Positions 48,271-60,850 of a DNA stretch of 64,000 nucleotides are shown here, piece by piece. The notes under the pieces were generated by a model. It worked only from the letters and a program-made list of their open reading frames with translations. It did not search any database and was not told the DNA's origin. This stretch comes from Cyanoderma ruficeps (Eukaryota > Chordata > Aves > Passeriformes > Timaliidae): assembly GCA_008694505.1 (NCBI GenBank), contig VZDJ01007755.1:17650033-17714032 (forward strand), in the 5' to 3' direction. Made by a program: the position numbers and the translations under genes. Numbering within the stretch: the stretch's first letter is position 1; each line of letters begins with the position of its first letter.

Positions 48271-50928
48271 CGACTAATGTTAACTCCCTTTGGATGGACA
48301 AGGTCCCCAAATGGTCACTGCCATCTCAGAGAAGCCTGTGCAATGACCACAGGGAAAGTGAAACAATCATCTAAAATCTGAGCTCATTTTAGGAGATGAA
48401 TTATTCTATAAGGCATGGTTTGTAAAAACAGTCTGATTAGGCAAGAGGAGGATTTTTTTTGTTTTATCAAAAATTTCCCTCACTGTTTCAATGCACTCAG
48501 GCCATAAAGCCCTGTTGGGCCATGCTGTCCTCTCCAGACAGTGGACACAGTAAGTGTTATGCTCAAAAAAAGACGTAACAGATGGAGTATTTGCTGTAAG
48601 AAGGTGAGATTCCATGCTCTCTGTGTTCACTCTGGACACTACTCATCAACAGCATGATTCTGTACTGCAAGTACTGTACAGTTGTTTCTCCCAGAGTTCC
48701 CCAGCTTTGCTCTTACTAGCTGTGTCCTTCTGCTGACATTTATGCTTCTTTTCTCCTTCTAAGTGCCCCCATTCTTCCTGCCTTCCGCTTTCCTTCCAGC
48801 CAGTGTTGAATCACCTTTTAACTGAATTTCCTCATTAGCTTCTGTTAGCAAGCTTCTCCCAGACTTCTACACACAGAAGAGTACAAGGCAAGAGATCAAT
48901 CCTTGTTCATTTGGGGATGGAGATATCATGATCCGAAGGTTTGCAGATAGTGAAGGGCACTGCATAAGCAGTGTGGCAGGGTGCTAGAGGTGGCAGGGTG
49001 GTTAACTGCGAGGATTCTGTTCCCTCATGACTTTCAAGGAGGGAAGAAAAATATCAGCCCCAAGACAAAGCATCACATACTCTCTATCCTTTCTGCCAGG
49101 GAAATACTGGCAAAGCAGGTAAGAAGTTGTCCTTGCTTTGCAAGAGCCATGGTCTGCGTGCCACAAGAGTGGCACAACAGAAGAGCAGGAGTTGATCAGA
49201 GTCCACCACTCTTTTTTCCTGGTGCCATTGTCCATGTGTAATCCCATTTTGTTTGATTTTCTCCTTCTGGCATTCATTTCAGCCTCCCCCCTGGCTGGCC
49301 AGGGTGTGCAGCAGCTCAGTCAGTCTCTGTTGTGCTCGGCCAGGAGCTTCCTGCTTAGCTGTAATAAACTGTACTGAGCAGTGCTTCCCTGGCTGCCTTC
49401 GTCTTTAAACGTGACCTTTTTTCAGGTAGTAGATTCAACACAAATTGTTAATAATTGAGCTGAGAAGCAAATTTTAGACCCAATTTTCCATACTCCATTT
49501 AGGTTTCTATTCTGGTCTCTGCCTCACCACCTTCCTTGGCTATTATTGTAAGTACATTATTACCACAGGGCAGGAATATATTTGTGCCTTTAAGAAGTGA
49601 AGCAAGATAAGCCATAAGTACTCATCTCATTCTTGCCATTTTTAAGTAACAATTTATCCTATAAATAAAACTTTCAATACTTGCATTTGTTTCTTTTTTT
49701 TCCTATGTATTTCTACAGCAAGTCTTGCCTTTCTTATGTCTTTTTAAGTGGTGACTCACTCTGATTCCTGATTTACATGGTTTTAACTTACACTCTTTTC
49801 CCCCCAAATTTATATGAAAGACCTACCTAGTTGTGCCATTTATTAACAGGTTATGTGTCTATACTATATTTTCAGTTAATTTGAACACCCTTTCCCCCTA
49901 TTTTTTGTTTGTTTGTTTGTTTCTGAATTTCTTGGGCTGAAGCTCTTAAAAAGCATACCAGTTAAATATAATACTGAATTTGTAGGTCACTTATCCACTA
50001 AAGCAGATACTTTGGGGTGCAAACAACACCTGTGTGTTTGAGTAACCCACTAATGAAAATGAGTGAGCTCCACATGCAAGTGAACTCAGGCTCCAAGTCT
50101 GGCCTTTTTCCTTCCTTTATTCTGTTTTATATCCCAGACAGCTTCTGCCGTGCATTACTGTCTATAAAAGCAAAGCTGGGCCCAACCCAACAAATTCAGA
50201 AGCTGCTTGAAAATCTTTTCACAGCTTTCCATCGTCTGGTTACAAGCTCAATGTTTAAATTATCCCTGTTCTAAAAATGTTAGTGTTACCCTTTTATCTT
50301 TTTTCAAATAGATAATCTGCAATTTTAGCTGTTGTTTATTAAAAATCTTGTCAGACCCAGATTTCCTGTAATACCATAATGTTTTTCAATGCTTAATTTC
50401 CAATAGTTATCTTGTTACAGTCATCTGCATTATTTCTCTCATTAATTACTGCCATTCTTAAAAACAGCTATAGCTTTCAATATGTGTTGGAAAGTCTTCA
50501 CTTTGATTAATAATCTGCATTTTATTTAAATTGTTATGCCCTCTTGGGCATTGTTGGACTGAAAAATAAAAAACTAATGAGAAGTGCAATGATGGTATGA
50601 AAATAACTATATTACAGGACCAGCTTGACATCACTTTGATAAGAACTTCATGTTTAGATTCCAGAAGAAATTGAGAAGGTAAAAAACATCCAGTCCATAG
50701 AAAGCCTTAAGATTAAAAAATCTTGGGGTGTGTTTATTCAGTCTAGCACCTCACATTTTCATTTTTCATTCTGAAAAGAGAAGATGAGAGAATTTTAAAA
50801 ATTATTTTTACAGTAAAGATTTTCAGTTGGGTAAGAGAAAAATACGAGGTCACTGTGTTCAGGAGTTGGGCTATAAAGTAATTGTTTGCAAGCAGTATAT
50901 ATTTGAACAGTCTCCTAAAATGGAACAT
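48271..50928. other. Unique DNA, no gene recognised
   Basis: No supported exon. A strong donor-like CAG|GTAAGA gives an exon end at 49,118. A polyadenylation-like AATAAA lies at 49,363-49,368 within a GC-richer block (about 49,260-49,410). A (GTTT)n tract of about four copies is near 49,908-49,922. Open frames are under 95 codons. Confidence 0.5.
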
Positions 50929-51600
50929 CACAGAATCATAGAATATCCTGAGCTGGAGGGGACCCACCAAGGTCACCAAGTCCAACTCCTGGCCCTGTGC
51001 AGGACTCCCCACCTAGAGAGGCTGTGCCTGATGACCCCAGGACACAGCTGCCCCTCCTGGCTGCCAGGGCACTGCTGACTCAGATTCAATTCCCATTGAC
51101 CAGTATCCCCAGGTCCCTTCCCACAGCACTGTCACTGTGCTCCAGCCTCTTGTTTCTCAGTCTATACACACATCCAGGGTTGCCCCCAGGTTGCTTGTTG
51201 CAGGTGCAGATTCTGGCACTTTCCAGCTTCATATGGTTGGTGATTCCTCATGTCTCTAATCTGTTGATGTTTCTGTACAGGGCCTCCCTGTCTTTGAGGG
51301 AATCAACAGCTCCTCCCAATTTAGTGGCATCAGCAGACTTAGTATTGCTTTGATTCCTGTGTTATTAACAAAGCTCATTAAGAAAGATGTTGAAGAGTGC
51401 AGGGCTGAGGATGGAGCCGTACACAACCCCAGTAGTGACAGGTGGCCAGCTTGATATCACCCCATTTGCTGTAACTCTTTGTGCCCAAGCCCTGTTGCAT
51501 GACGTATTTATCCAGCTGAATGCTGGACATTTTGTCCAGAGGGGCACTGTGTGAGCCAGTCTGGAAGGCTTTGATGAGGTCCAAAAATATTACATACATT
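50929..51600 (-). mobile_element. CR1 LINE fragment with partial reverse transcriptase
   Basis: The plus strand begins CACAGAATCATAGAATATCC, the reverse complement of the CR1 terminal repeat, and continues with CCAAGTCCAACTCCTGGCCC. It then runs to the antisense of the reverse transcriptase. The minus-strand frame at 51,365-51,547 ends in [15 protein letters not shown], the conserved CR1 polymerase block just before the catalytic residues. Upstream sequence in other frames is broken. About 670 bp remain, 5'-truncated near 51,600. It belongs to the same family as the copy at 58,487-58,658, which lies in the opposite orientation. Confidence 0.92.
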
Positions 51601-54600
51601 CAAGGTGCTTGAGGCTTCAATGTCTTTGGGTGAATTTGTACTTAGATAACATATCTTTCTAAGAAGCAACTACTGCAAGTATAAATGATGTCAAAAGAAA
51701 ATACTTACGGATAGTTGCCCTTGCCAGCTGTGGTGCAATTTGGTTTTCTTCTTAGAGTATTTCCTCTGTGCTGCCAAGAATCCCACAGACAGTCTTTGAA
51801 ACAGAGCTCTTTTGTTATATTTCTTCTTTTGCTTTAGTTAAAAAGTTGTTTTGTGTTCTTTGATGGTTAGTCAGAAATATTTTTTTGGTTGGTTTTGGTT
51901 TTTTAACATAATTGTGAGGGGTTGTTTTTTCTTTGTTTGGGATTTTTGTACTAGGTAAAGAGATTCTTACAATCAAATCTTCACGTGTCTGAAACCTGAT
52001 GATCAATAGTGACTTTTGGGGACCTACTTTGTCTTACAAAACCAGGTGGTATAATGCTTTATAATATATCATAGGTGTTTTCACTGATAAATTCAAAATA
52101 AATTCTTCTTCTCTGGAAGAGATGGGAAATGATTCTGCAGTCTGTACTTTGGGTTGACCAAGTATCTGTAGTTTTTCTGACCTATGCATGCAAAACCTCT
52201 TTCTAAAATGCCTTTGGAGAAGGAGAATTTACAATCTGTGTAGATTTCACATTATATGGCTCACAGGATGTCCCTTCATGGCTGGAAAATTTTCTGCTTC
52301 TTCTTTGCCTCTTATTAAAAATGATTAAGCAGTCTTCTAATTAAGACCTTTTTTAAAATTTACTGGCAAAAATTTGACATGTTTAAATATTCTGGTTTGT
52401 ACAACCCAGCTCTTTTACTAATGTGAGGACTCCATTTAAATATGCCTAGTGATCCTTATTTGAGTGCTTTCCCCTCTTTAGCTTACATATGGAAAGGGAA
52501 AATGGATCCAGTGAAGGTTTTACTGCAATGTACAACCACATATTTTTTCCCATAGAAATCTGTCTTGTTCAGTGATCCGTTTTTTTTTTCTCTCTAGTGA
52601 GTCAGACTGGTGTAATGAATGAGACTCGCTGGTAATGCACCTACTCCATTCATCTGAGGAGCTCAAGAGTTTTAGTGAATGGCTGCTGGGAAAAGAAGCA
52701 CAGCCTTGTACCTAATGCTATGAAAGAGCCCTGCAGCGACAACTGAATTGTTTCCTGACCTCTTCCATACAGTCACATTTTTCACAGGACTTTTATTCTC
52801 CTTTCTGGATGCCTGGGACCCGTGAAGTGGAGGTGCTGGCCACCTCCATAGACTACTGGAGGAAGAGAGAGGTGGAAACCTTTGACTTCAAGTGCCTCTC
52901 TGCCCTGATAACTGGCACGATTTTCAACGCACCAGGTTTTCCTTCTTTATTTTTATTTCCATTTGGAGCTAAGGAAATTTGTCACTATAAAATTTCTTGC
53001 AGTCAAAATTACACTAGGACTATCGCTGCAGACCTACTAGAAGTGTTCCTTAGGAAAAGGTTTTTTCCAGGTGTCAGATTGTATATCCTCAATATTTGCT
53101 TGGTTTTAAGTGTATTTTGCAGACGTTTGTACAGTTGTAATCAGTTCCTGCCTCTTTACAGATTTTAGACAAACAATCAATAATTCCTGCAGGTAACTAT
53201 CTGATCCTGTATACATATGATTTCTATCAGTGGGACTTGAGAAATGCCTACTGATTGATTTGAAGATATTTCAACTAGACAGCTTCTGCACTCTTTTGAG
53301 CCCTGTAGTTAAGGAGTAGGCCATAATGTTCTGAGACTTTACATAAGAGCTTAGCTCTATTAAACAGGATAGCTAAACATCAGAAATAGATTTTTTTCAC
53401 CAGTTCCAAAATGAAATGTCTGCTGATGAAATACGAAATTCTATTAAAGATTCCCATGTCATTTAAAGTCACGTTTCTTTTGGTGTCTGGGATTGAAGTG
53501 AGTATTGTATTTTATTTCATTCTTTTTGTCAAAAGTCATAAAACTCTGAAACCCTGAAAAAAATTCTCTCATGCAAATTTTTTTTACTGGAGGAATAATT
53601 CTATCCCACTCTCTTCAAAGCATGTGCAGAGGGAAAGATATATTTTAAGGATGTCAGACTTCCTTGCAAATAATTGAAAGAACCTTGCTGCTCAGGTTTA
53701 TATTGGGCAGCTTATGCCTGTCTGTATTTTGATATCTTTTCATTTTTCCGAAGCAATTGGACAGAATTACCACTATGCTTCCATTTCAGATTTCCTTGAT
53801 GCCTAAATGTTGCAGCTTCAGGTTTGCTCTAATGGAGCCTCTTGCCTTTTTCACATAACGGTGTTCCTTGGAAGAGGAAAGCTAATACGTTCCCTTGAAG
53901 AAAATAAACCCTGCCATTATTCTAGGGAATATGCTCCCACCTGCCATTTCATCTTGGGGAAAGCAAAACATTACTATAAATGGCCCAATTTATCTACCTA
54001 TGTACCTGTCAAAGCATCAGCAAAGTTTCACAAGGAATCATCACCAACTTTTTGGGCACTGGGTACATGAGTTTAAAGAAATCTGTATTCCCAGTCTATC
54101 TCTGCTCTCTGATCCTGAAGGTCACTCAGGAGAGGGAAGAGACTCCTGTGCATCTGTGCATGGAGCAACTGATTCTTAGGTCATACAGCCTCAACCCACA
54201 ATGTCAGTGCCTCTCTGAAAATGCACATGTTGATTACATTATATTTACTGAGAATTGCACTTTCTTGGAAGTCACAATATTCATTTAAAAATACTGACAT
54301 TTTCCTCTCTTTTTTAAAAAAAATGAACCCTTCATTGTGATTTTATTCTTTGAATATAAAACAATTTAAAAGGTCAAAAGCTATAGACATCATCTTGGTG
54401 GTTTACTGTAATTTTTGCATAATTTTTCATAGGCTGTTGCATTCTGCCATGCCACATTTTCATTGTCTATGAAAATTTCCTTATCTTTTTTAGTCTGATT
54501 CAGAAAGTACTGACAAACAGAACTGCAGGGCTCACAAAAAGGGATGATTGAATGCAGAAAAATCGAATCTGTTCCATGAGCTAGAGTAAGCACACATAGC

Positions 54601-57600
54601 TGCTTTCAGAACCACCGTGCCTATGAAAAGTTATCATACCAAAGCACTGATCGATGATAATTTAAATTCACAACTGTCCACTACTAGAGTTTTCTTTTCA
54701 GCTCCCTGAGGCTCAGACAGCACATGAATGGGTGGGCTACCATTTTTGAAGGTTTGTAATACTCAGAAAAATACCAGCCTCCAGATCCCAGCTGGGATTT
54801 GAACACAAAAATAGTTGAGCAAGGTCATAAGAGCTTGTTCTTTTTGCAAAATTATCATTTTATACCCAAAAGAGAAGAAAACACAGTTGAATTTAAAGCT
54901 GTGTACTTATCTGTGGCTCTTTATGCATGCAGACAGCTCTGCTCACTAAGACAATGGGAAGACTGTAGGATGGAGAGATCATCAATATATATTTTGTTTT
55001 CTTTGAAAATTCCTGAAGTCTCTATTTTCTGCATGTATCTCAGCAACCCACCTTGCTAAATTTAAATGGTATTACTTCATTTCCTTGCAAGTTAATAGCG
55101 AATTTAGACCCTGAATATTGCTGTCAATTCTCCATCCTCCACTGTGTCCGCTGTTCTGTCTTCTCTCTATTCCTCTTATATCTTTTACACCTACTCCTTT
55201 TCCACCTCCTCATGTCTCAATTTCACCATCAGCAAATATTGCCTGTGGGCAATTGTTCAAGAGTTTAATATTCATACAACTTCTTCAGTTTGTTATTGTT
55301 AGAGTCTGAACAGACTGATAGGATTTTCTCTAGAACAGGGAACATTAAGTCCACATTTACTTTTATTTCTAAAAACACTATTTTGTAGTCTACAGCTTTG
55401 ATTTTTTTTTTATGTGAGAAACAGAATTTCTCCAAAAATCAGAAAACAGCAATTATTTTTTTCCAAGCATTTCTTTTTCCTTTTCATCTCCTTGTGATTC
55501 TGTGTTTTTATTCAAATTGTCCATAGATTTAGATTCTCTGAGCTCAGAAAAGTCCAGAACTTCAAGAAGTTTGGGGAGAGCTGAAGTAGCGGTAATTTCT
55601 AGAACCACTAAGGCAGATTGCAGCACATGGAGAGAAGAAAGAATAAAGGAATATATTTGTTTAAAATTACTGGACAGATAAGGGACTGCATTCATTTGGT
55701 TCTTATTCTGGTAAGAAGAATATATTAATCACTATTAAAGAAACAAGTAAAGCTTGTGGGAAATGAGCCTTTTTCTTTCCTTTCAGCAGAGATGTGAAGA
55801 CAAATACCTTAAGCAAACTTCAAGTAACTGCAATGTTTCTCTTCCTGTATGGTTTCTTTTGCACACAGAGGATAAAACTCAGAATTAAGCAGTTTGTCTC
55901 AGAGTTGTTGACAGATATAATCAATTTTATTTCTCTGGTAAAATGCAGTACGTCATAGCTATGTTGATTCTATCAGCCATCTTGAACTCCAGCCTTTCTG
56001 CTGGCTTGCTTTATGTGAAGTATTAATTAAGCTAACCAGGAGCTCTGCCCAAAATGGTGAAATGAAGCCAGTGTTTGTGAATCAGAAGGAAATAGGGCAA
56101 TGTGTTTGCACCCACGGTTTTTTGCAATAGGTAGGATTTACATCTGAGTGGCTGCTCTCCTTTCATTGAATTTAAACTGGAACAGACACCTATTGTATAG
56201 TGCCATCTTTTCATCATATTAATCCAGTTTAAGAATCTAGAATGGAGTAGTAAGAAACATGGTTGCATTGTTAATCCATCAATTAGGTCCACGGCACACC
56301 AACATCTGAAATGATGCACACAGTCCTGCACCCCCACCTCAATAAATATATGGTGGGCTTGGGACATCTTTAGAAATAAGAGGGGCAAGGGTGGTGAGAG
56401 GTATGGGATGGCACTCATGAAGAGTTAATCAAAAGGGATTTTGCCAGTCAGAAAAAAAGATTAAAAGAAATGTAATGCACATTTATGAAACTTGTATCAC
56501 AGAGGGTGAGATGAGATGAGAGGCAAAACAGTTTACTGCCTCTCTCTGTATGAAAATGAGAGAGAATCACTTATAATTAGCAGTTGATGCATTTGAAACC
56601 AACACATGGGTGTGGCCCATGACACAGCTCACGGATAAACTTGGGACTCTGCTGCATGATATGGTTGACACAAGATATGTGCAGCTTCAAAAAAGAAGCA
56701 GAGAAATTAGTGGGGAAAACCCCCTCTTTGAGCCTGTCCTACGTAAATAACACCCTGTGGCTCAACCAAGAACCACTGAAAATCTGGAGACACTTCTGGG
56801 GAAATTTTGATTCATGTTTTCATCCATTCTTTATACTTACCTCATTGTCAGGGGACAGTCCTGATAACCTTCCATGGCTTTTTAAATTTTCAGAATTTTG
56901 CAGATTTTCCCAGCTCTGGTTTTTGTAGGTTTTTGTAGGTCTTCTTGCTGATAATTAAACCCATAGTTTACAGTTAGTTCTTTCTCCTGGCTGAAATTAA
57001 CTAACTTTCTGGCAGTGTTGGACATTCAGTCAGATGAAGCTGTTTGACTTTTCAATTTGTTTCCATGAAAGAACACTGAAGACACTAAGCCAACACTGCC
57101 AGTGTGCACCAAACTTACATTATGAATGAGAGATATAAAATGTAAAATTATTAAAATTCTATAGTAGTATTTTTCAGAATAATATTCTAACAAAAAGTGG
57201 GTTTCATTGTTTTGGATTTTTTTTCTGAAAAGTATTTACAGAGAATAATTACTGATTTTTTTACATTTAGAAATATTTATAAATTTGTGTCATTCCTTTA
57301 GCAGTATTTATTAATTCAGAGTGTTTTGATAATTCAATGAATGTCAACATTTCTTTTTATTTTCAGCAAAGTGTTTAAAGTATTTAAAGTGTTTAGTTAC
57401 AGCAATAACTAGCCTGTTCTCCTCAGTATACAGGATTTCTTTATGTGTTAGCCAGGAGAGGATGATAGCTGGAACTAGATATATCTGTATTTCAAATCAG
57501 AGACCTACATTTTGGCATCACATTGTGTTTGCCATACAATAAGTTGACCTCAGTGACAATAAATAAGGTGATATTAAGAACAAAAGAATATCAGAGAACG

Positions 57601-58486
57601 TGAGGTAAGCCTTAGGCAACCTTTTTATTTCAGTTTATCTGAAAATCAAGAAAAAACTAGTTTTGTTGACTTTTTTCTGTTATTTTGTTACTTTGGGTTT
57701 TTTTTGTTTTTTTGTTTGAGTTAGAGAAACTTATAGGTTTCTGAAAGGCTTTTGGGTTTTAATGTTTGCTCTTTTCTTTTTTAATTTTAAAGTCTCCAAA
57801 GCAGTAAAATAAAATTTTAGTATTTCACCCTCTTGATCCCTTCTCACAAAAATAGAAATGCTTGCAAAAATAACAGCAAGTGAAAAGAAGAACTTACAGT
57901 TTAAGTACCTGGAAAGAAGAATTTACAGAAAAATTTCATTAAAAGGCTAACATCTGTGTAGTCTAGGCTGGAAATAGTCTGTAATTGCTTTTAGGGACTA
58001 TGACTTATGAGTATTCTCTACCGAGAGTTCTGGTTATTTCTGGCTCAATTTCTGTTTTCAGTCCCAAATGGACAGACTCAAAACAAATGTGCCAGTTACA
58101 TGCTTAGACAGAATTTCAGCTTTGTCCTTATGCAGGATTCTGCACTAACTTCGTCGGCAGAAAGGAACCATGGACTCCATCATAGCTCTCCTCACACATG
58201 AAGAAAGGGAAAAGAGACTTTTGTAAAGATCCTATGACTGAGCACCTGACTGTGGTCACTTGCTTCAAAACCTTGCTCTCACGAGAAATGTCTCTCAGCA
58301 TCCCAGTTGCCTTATGCATATGAGATTCAGTTTTATATTTTTGTACTTACTATATGAAAACCATGGTATGTCACAACTTTTGTCAAGGAATCTAAGCTTT
58401 TGATTCTTCTTTTTACGTGAACTACAGACTGCCTTTTCTTTAATTGCATTTTTGTTTTAGTCACATTAATTTTAATAACTGTAATA
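51601..58486. other. Unique DNA, no gene recognised
   Basis: No supported coding exon. A strong acceptor-like site (long T/C tract then CTCTAG) ends at about 52,599 and precedes a 119-codon plus-strand frame at 52,809-53,168 that matches nothing known. Low-complexity T/G tracts occur near 51,880-51,950 and 57,695-57,720. A 12-bp tandem (GGTTTTTGTAGG-like) occurs at 56,920-56,940. Confidence 0.5.
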
Positions 58487-58658
58487 GGCTCCCCAGGGAA
58501 GTGGTCACAGCACCAGTCTGCCAGAGTTCAAGAAGCATTTGGAATATGCTCTCAGGCATGTGGTGTGATTGTTGGGGATGGCCTGTGCTGGGCCAGGAGT
58601 TGGACCTGATGATCCTTGTAAATTCCTTCCACCTCAGGATATTCTATGATTCTATGAA
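58487..58658 (+). mobile_element. CR1 LINE 3' end fragment
   Basis: Typical CR1 3' end on the plus strand: GGCTCCCCAGGGAAGTGGTC, CCAGGAGTTGGACCTGATGA and ACCTCAGGATATTCTATG. It ends with two copies of the octamer ATTCTATG at 58,641-58,656. Only about 170 bp remain. It is non-coding. Confidence 0.95.
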
Positions 58659-58944
58659 CTCAGTCAAACCTAGGTCAAATATATTTTTTGTAGTGGGCAG
58701 CTGGCTTATCTAGGGATGTCAATTGCTTAATATTCAATATTAATAAACAGTGATTAATTGGTCTGGTGTTGGAAAAAAACCCCCTCAACATAAAAGAAAA
58801 AAATATTAAAATTAATGTGATAATCCATTTTTCTTGTGACACATCCGGTCACAACAACAGAGAAAATATGTATCAAATTTTATGATATTGGAAGGGTGTT
58901 TGGGAAACTTCTATTTGATAGATCACAGATCCCTTTCTTATAGT

Positions 58945-59082
58945 ATGAAAACGAATAAATGAATGAATGAAAANCTTGATGCATACCTGCATATAAATAT
59001 TTGTGTGTGTGTGTACATATATAAATATGTATGTACATACATATGTACATATATAAATATGTACGTATATAAATATGCATAT
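58945..59082. repeat. AATG tract, ambiguous base, then TA/TG/TAC-rich repeat
   Basis: Several AATG/AATA units lead to an N at 58,974. From 58,990 follow (TG)5 and tandem units of a TATATAAATATGTA type repeated about four times, interleaved with GTACATAC. The latter are self-complementary and could fold. Confidence 0.9.
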
Positions 59083-60288
59083 TTAAGAACTCCATTGCCA
59101 TCATATGTCAAAGGTGATCTGAAATGTTAATTGTGAAGAAATCGCCCTCATCAAAAAGAATCAAAGAGAAAGAAACTTGGAAGAAAACTCTACTTACCCT
59201 GCCCATCAAGGCAGCAAAAATTTTGGGATTGCTAGAAAACCTTACTGATGGTTCCTGCAGCAAAGGAAAGATGCTGGGGTCAGAGCAGAAGGGTGCAGGC
59301 TGCCCTGATGAGGCTGAGGGGTGAAGGTCAGCATGTTTGCTGTCTGATCATACAGACAGTTGCCCAATCTGTGTATCCATAACAGGCTTATGGAACTTTG
59401 ATGAGATATTATTTCTGTGGATCAGTATGAGTGCTTCATGGAACTGCTATTGGTTATTATATGTGACCTTGGGATGTGGACTTCATAATTTTTTATTGAT
59501 GACAGGATTATGCTTTTTGCTGCATTTCATGATGGATTTTTTTTACTTGTTTTCTTGCAACAGCTACAGGTTGCTTACTCACAGGTTGTAAATTTTTGGT
59601 GAGCAGTGGCAGAACAGGCCTTCAGGTAAAAGTTCATCTATGGAAGAAAGAGTAGGAAATAAGATCAATCGTCCGTCAGCAGCAGAGGTCAGCACCCCTG
59701 TTTCCCCAGTACCAAACACAGCCCTGGGCTGGGAGCTGGTCACGGAGGAAGGATGTTGGTGCCCCTGTGCACCAGGGCTTCGCACTCAAAGGTGAGTGCT
59801 CCCTGCTCAGCTGCAGAGCTTGGTGTCATTGTTGAAGCCTCACGTATCAAAAGCTCTCTCGTGTCCTGCAGCACATGGCAGGCTCCTGTTATCAAGGTAC
59901 ACACACCCTTGCAGACCCATATTCCCTCGCACTGCTCTGCTCCTCTCCCAAACTTTGCTCCTAAACAAAAAAAAATCCACTCTGCTGTGAATGTAAGATG
60001 GATCCCCACCCAAACTAAACAAATGTATCATGGTATTTGGTTACTTATTATTAAAATAAGAGTTGCAGACATATATATTTGCTTCCAAATCTGGAAAGTA
60101 TTTGCTAAATGTGCTTATTAGTATTTGTGGAAAAGAGAAGAAAGAAGATCTTTAAAAGATAAGATACAATTCTAGGTTGTTTTTTTTCCCTAGGTTATCT
60201 TATCTTCCTGAGTCTCATGGTCATGTGAGTTATTGTTACAATGGGTCATGTCAGCAACATCCTTTATTTTAGCTTTTTTAAAAGTCTT

Positions 60289-60302
60289 GTTGCCGTGGCA
60301 AC
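60289..60302. promoter_or_regulatory. Perfect palindromic X-box (RFX site)
   Basis: GTTGCCGTGGCAAC is an exact inverted repeat GTTGCC-GT-GGCAAC, the symmetric form of the RFX-family X-box bound as a dimer. RFX factors control cilium genes and others. No open frame or obvious promoter lies within a few hundred bases, so it would act as a distal site if functional. Identity of the motif is strong, function is inferred. Confidence 0.5.
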
Positions 60303-60726
60303 TGCCATATCACCTCCTTGAAATTACATACACAATATAAAATTTGATCTTTTGCATTGTAGAATATTCAAGCAAAAATGTTCAGTGTTAAGCACTTTTT
60401 TTTCAAATTTTAATGAGGTTTCAGTGATATTTTTAACTATCTATCTGTTTTTCCCATTTAAAATTCTTTTATGAACAAAACAAATGATTGCACCAAGATG
60501 TGCATCCATTCCTACTGACGCCTAAAAACAGTAGCAGAATTGACAGTATATATTGTTTTCTATACTGATATTTTAAAAGTTGCATCAGGGATTTGTTTTA
60601 GTCACTGCACTCCACTTACTTAATTTCCCTTAAGTAGTTAAGACAATAGAGTCATTAGGCTAAGTCAGACAGAAAGGTTTTCCCTCATCTCACATTTATC
60701 AAATGTATTTTGTTAAAAAAAATATT

Positions 60727-60850
60727 AGATTTTAAGACCAGAAGCAATCATTGTGATCATCTAGTCTGGTGTCTTGGACAGCACAAATCAAGGTATTTCA
60801 TCCAGCAGTCACTCAGCAAGCCACAAATTTCTTGCTGAACTTTTAGGAAC
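60727..60850 (-). mobile_element. Ancient CR1-like LINE relic
   Basis: The stretch TTTTAAGACCAGAAGCAATC, ATTGTGATCATCTAGTCTGG and the following CACAAATCAAGGTATTTCA closely resembles the reverse-complemented 3' region of old CR1 elements shared by turtles, crocodilians and birds. It lacks terminal repeats and is diverged. The right limit is a guess. Confidence 0.55.

Larger units (their letters stand above)
58659..60726. other. Unique DNA with simple repeats, no supported gene
   Basis: Apart from the microsatellite at 58,945-59,082 and the X-box at 60,289 I recognise nothing. A GC-richer block near 59,680-59,960 has a minus-strand 89-codon frame of unknown identity and a possible short exon at 59,583-59,637. 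Confidence 0.5.

Noticed and set aside
51365..51547. Minus-strand frame with a polymerase-like motif
   Set aside because: It is part of the truncated CR1 at 50,929-51,600 and not a host gene.
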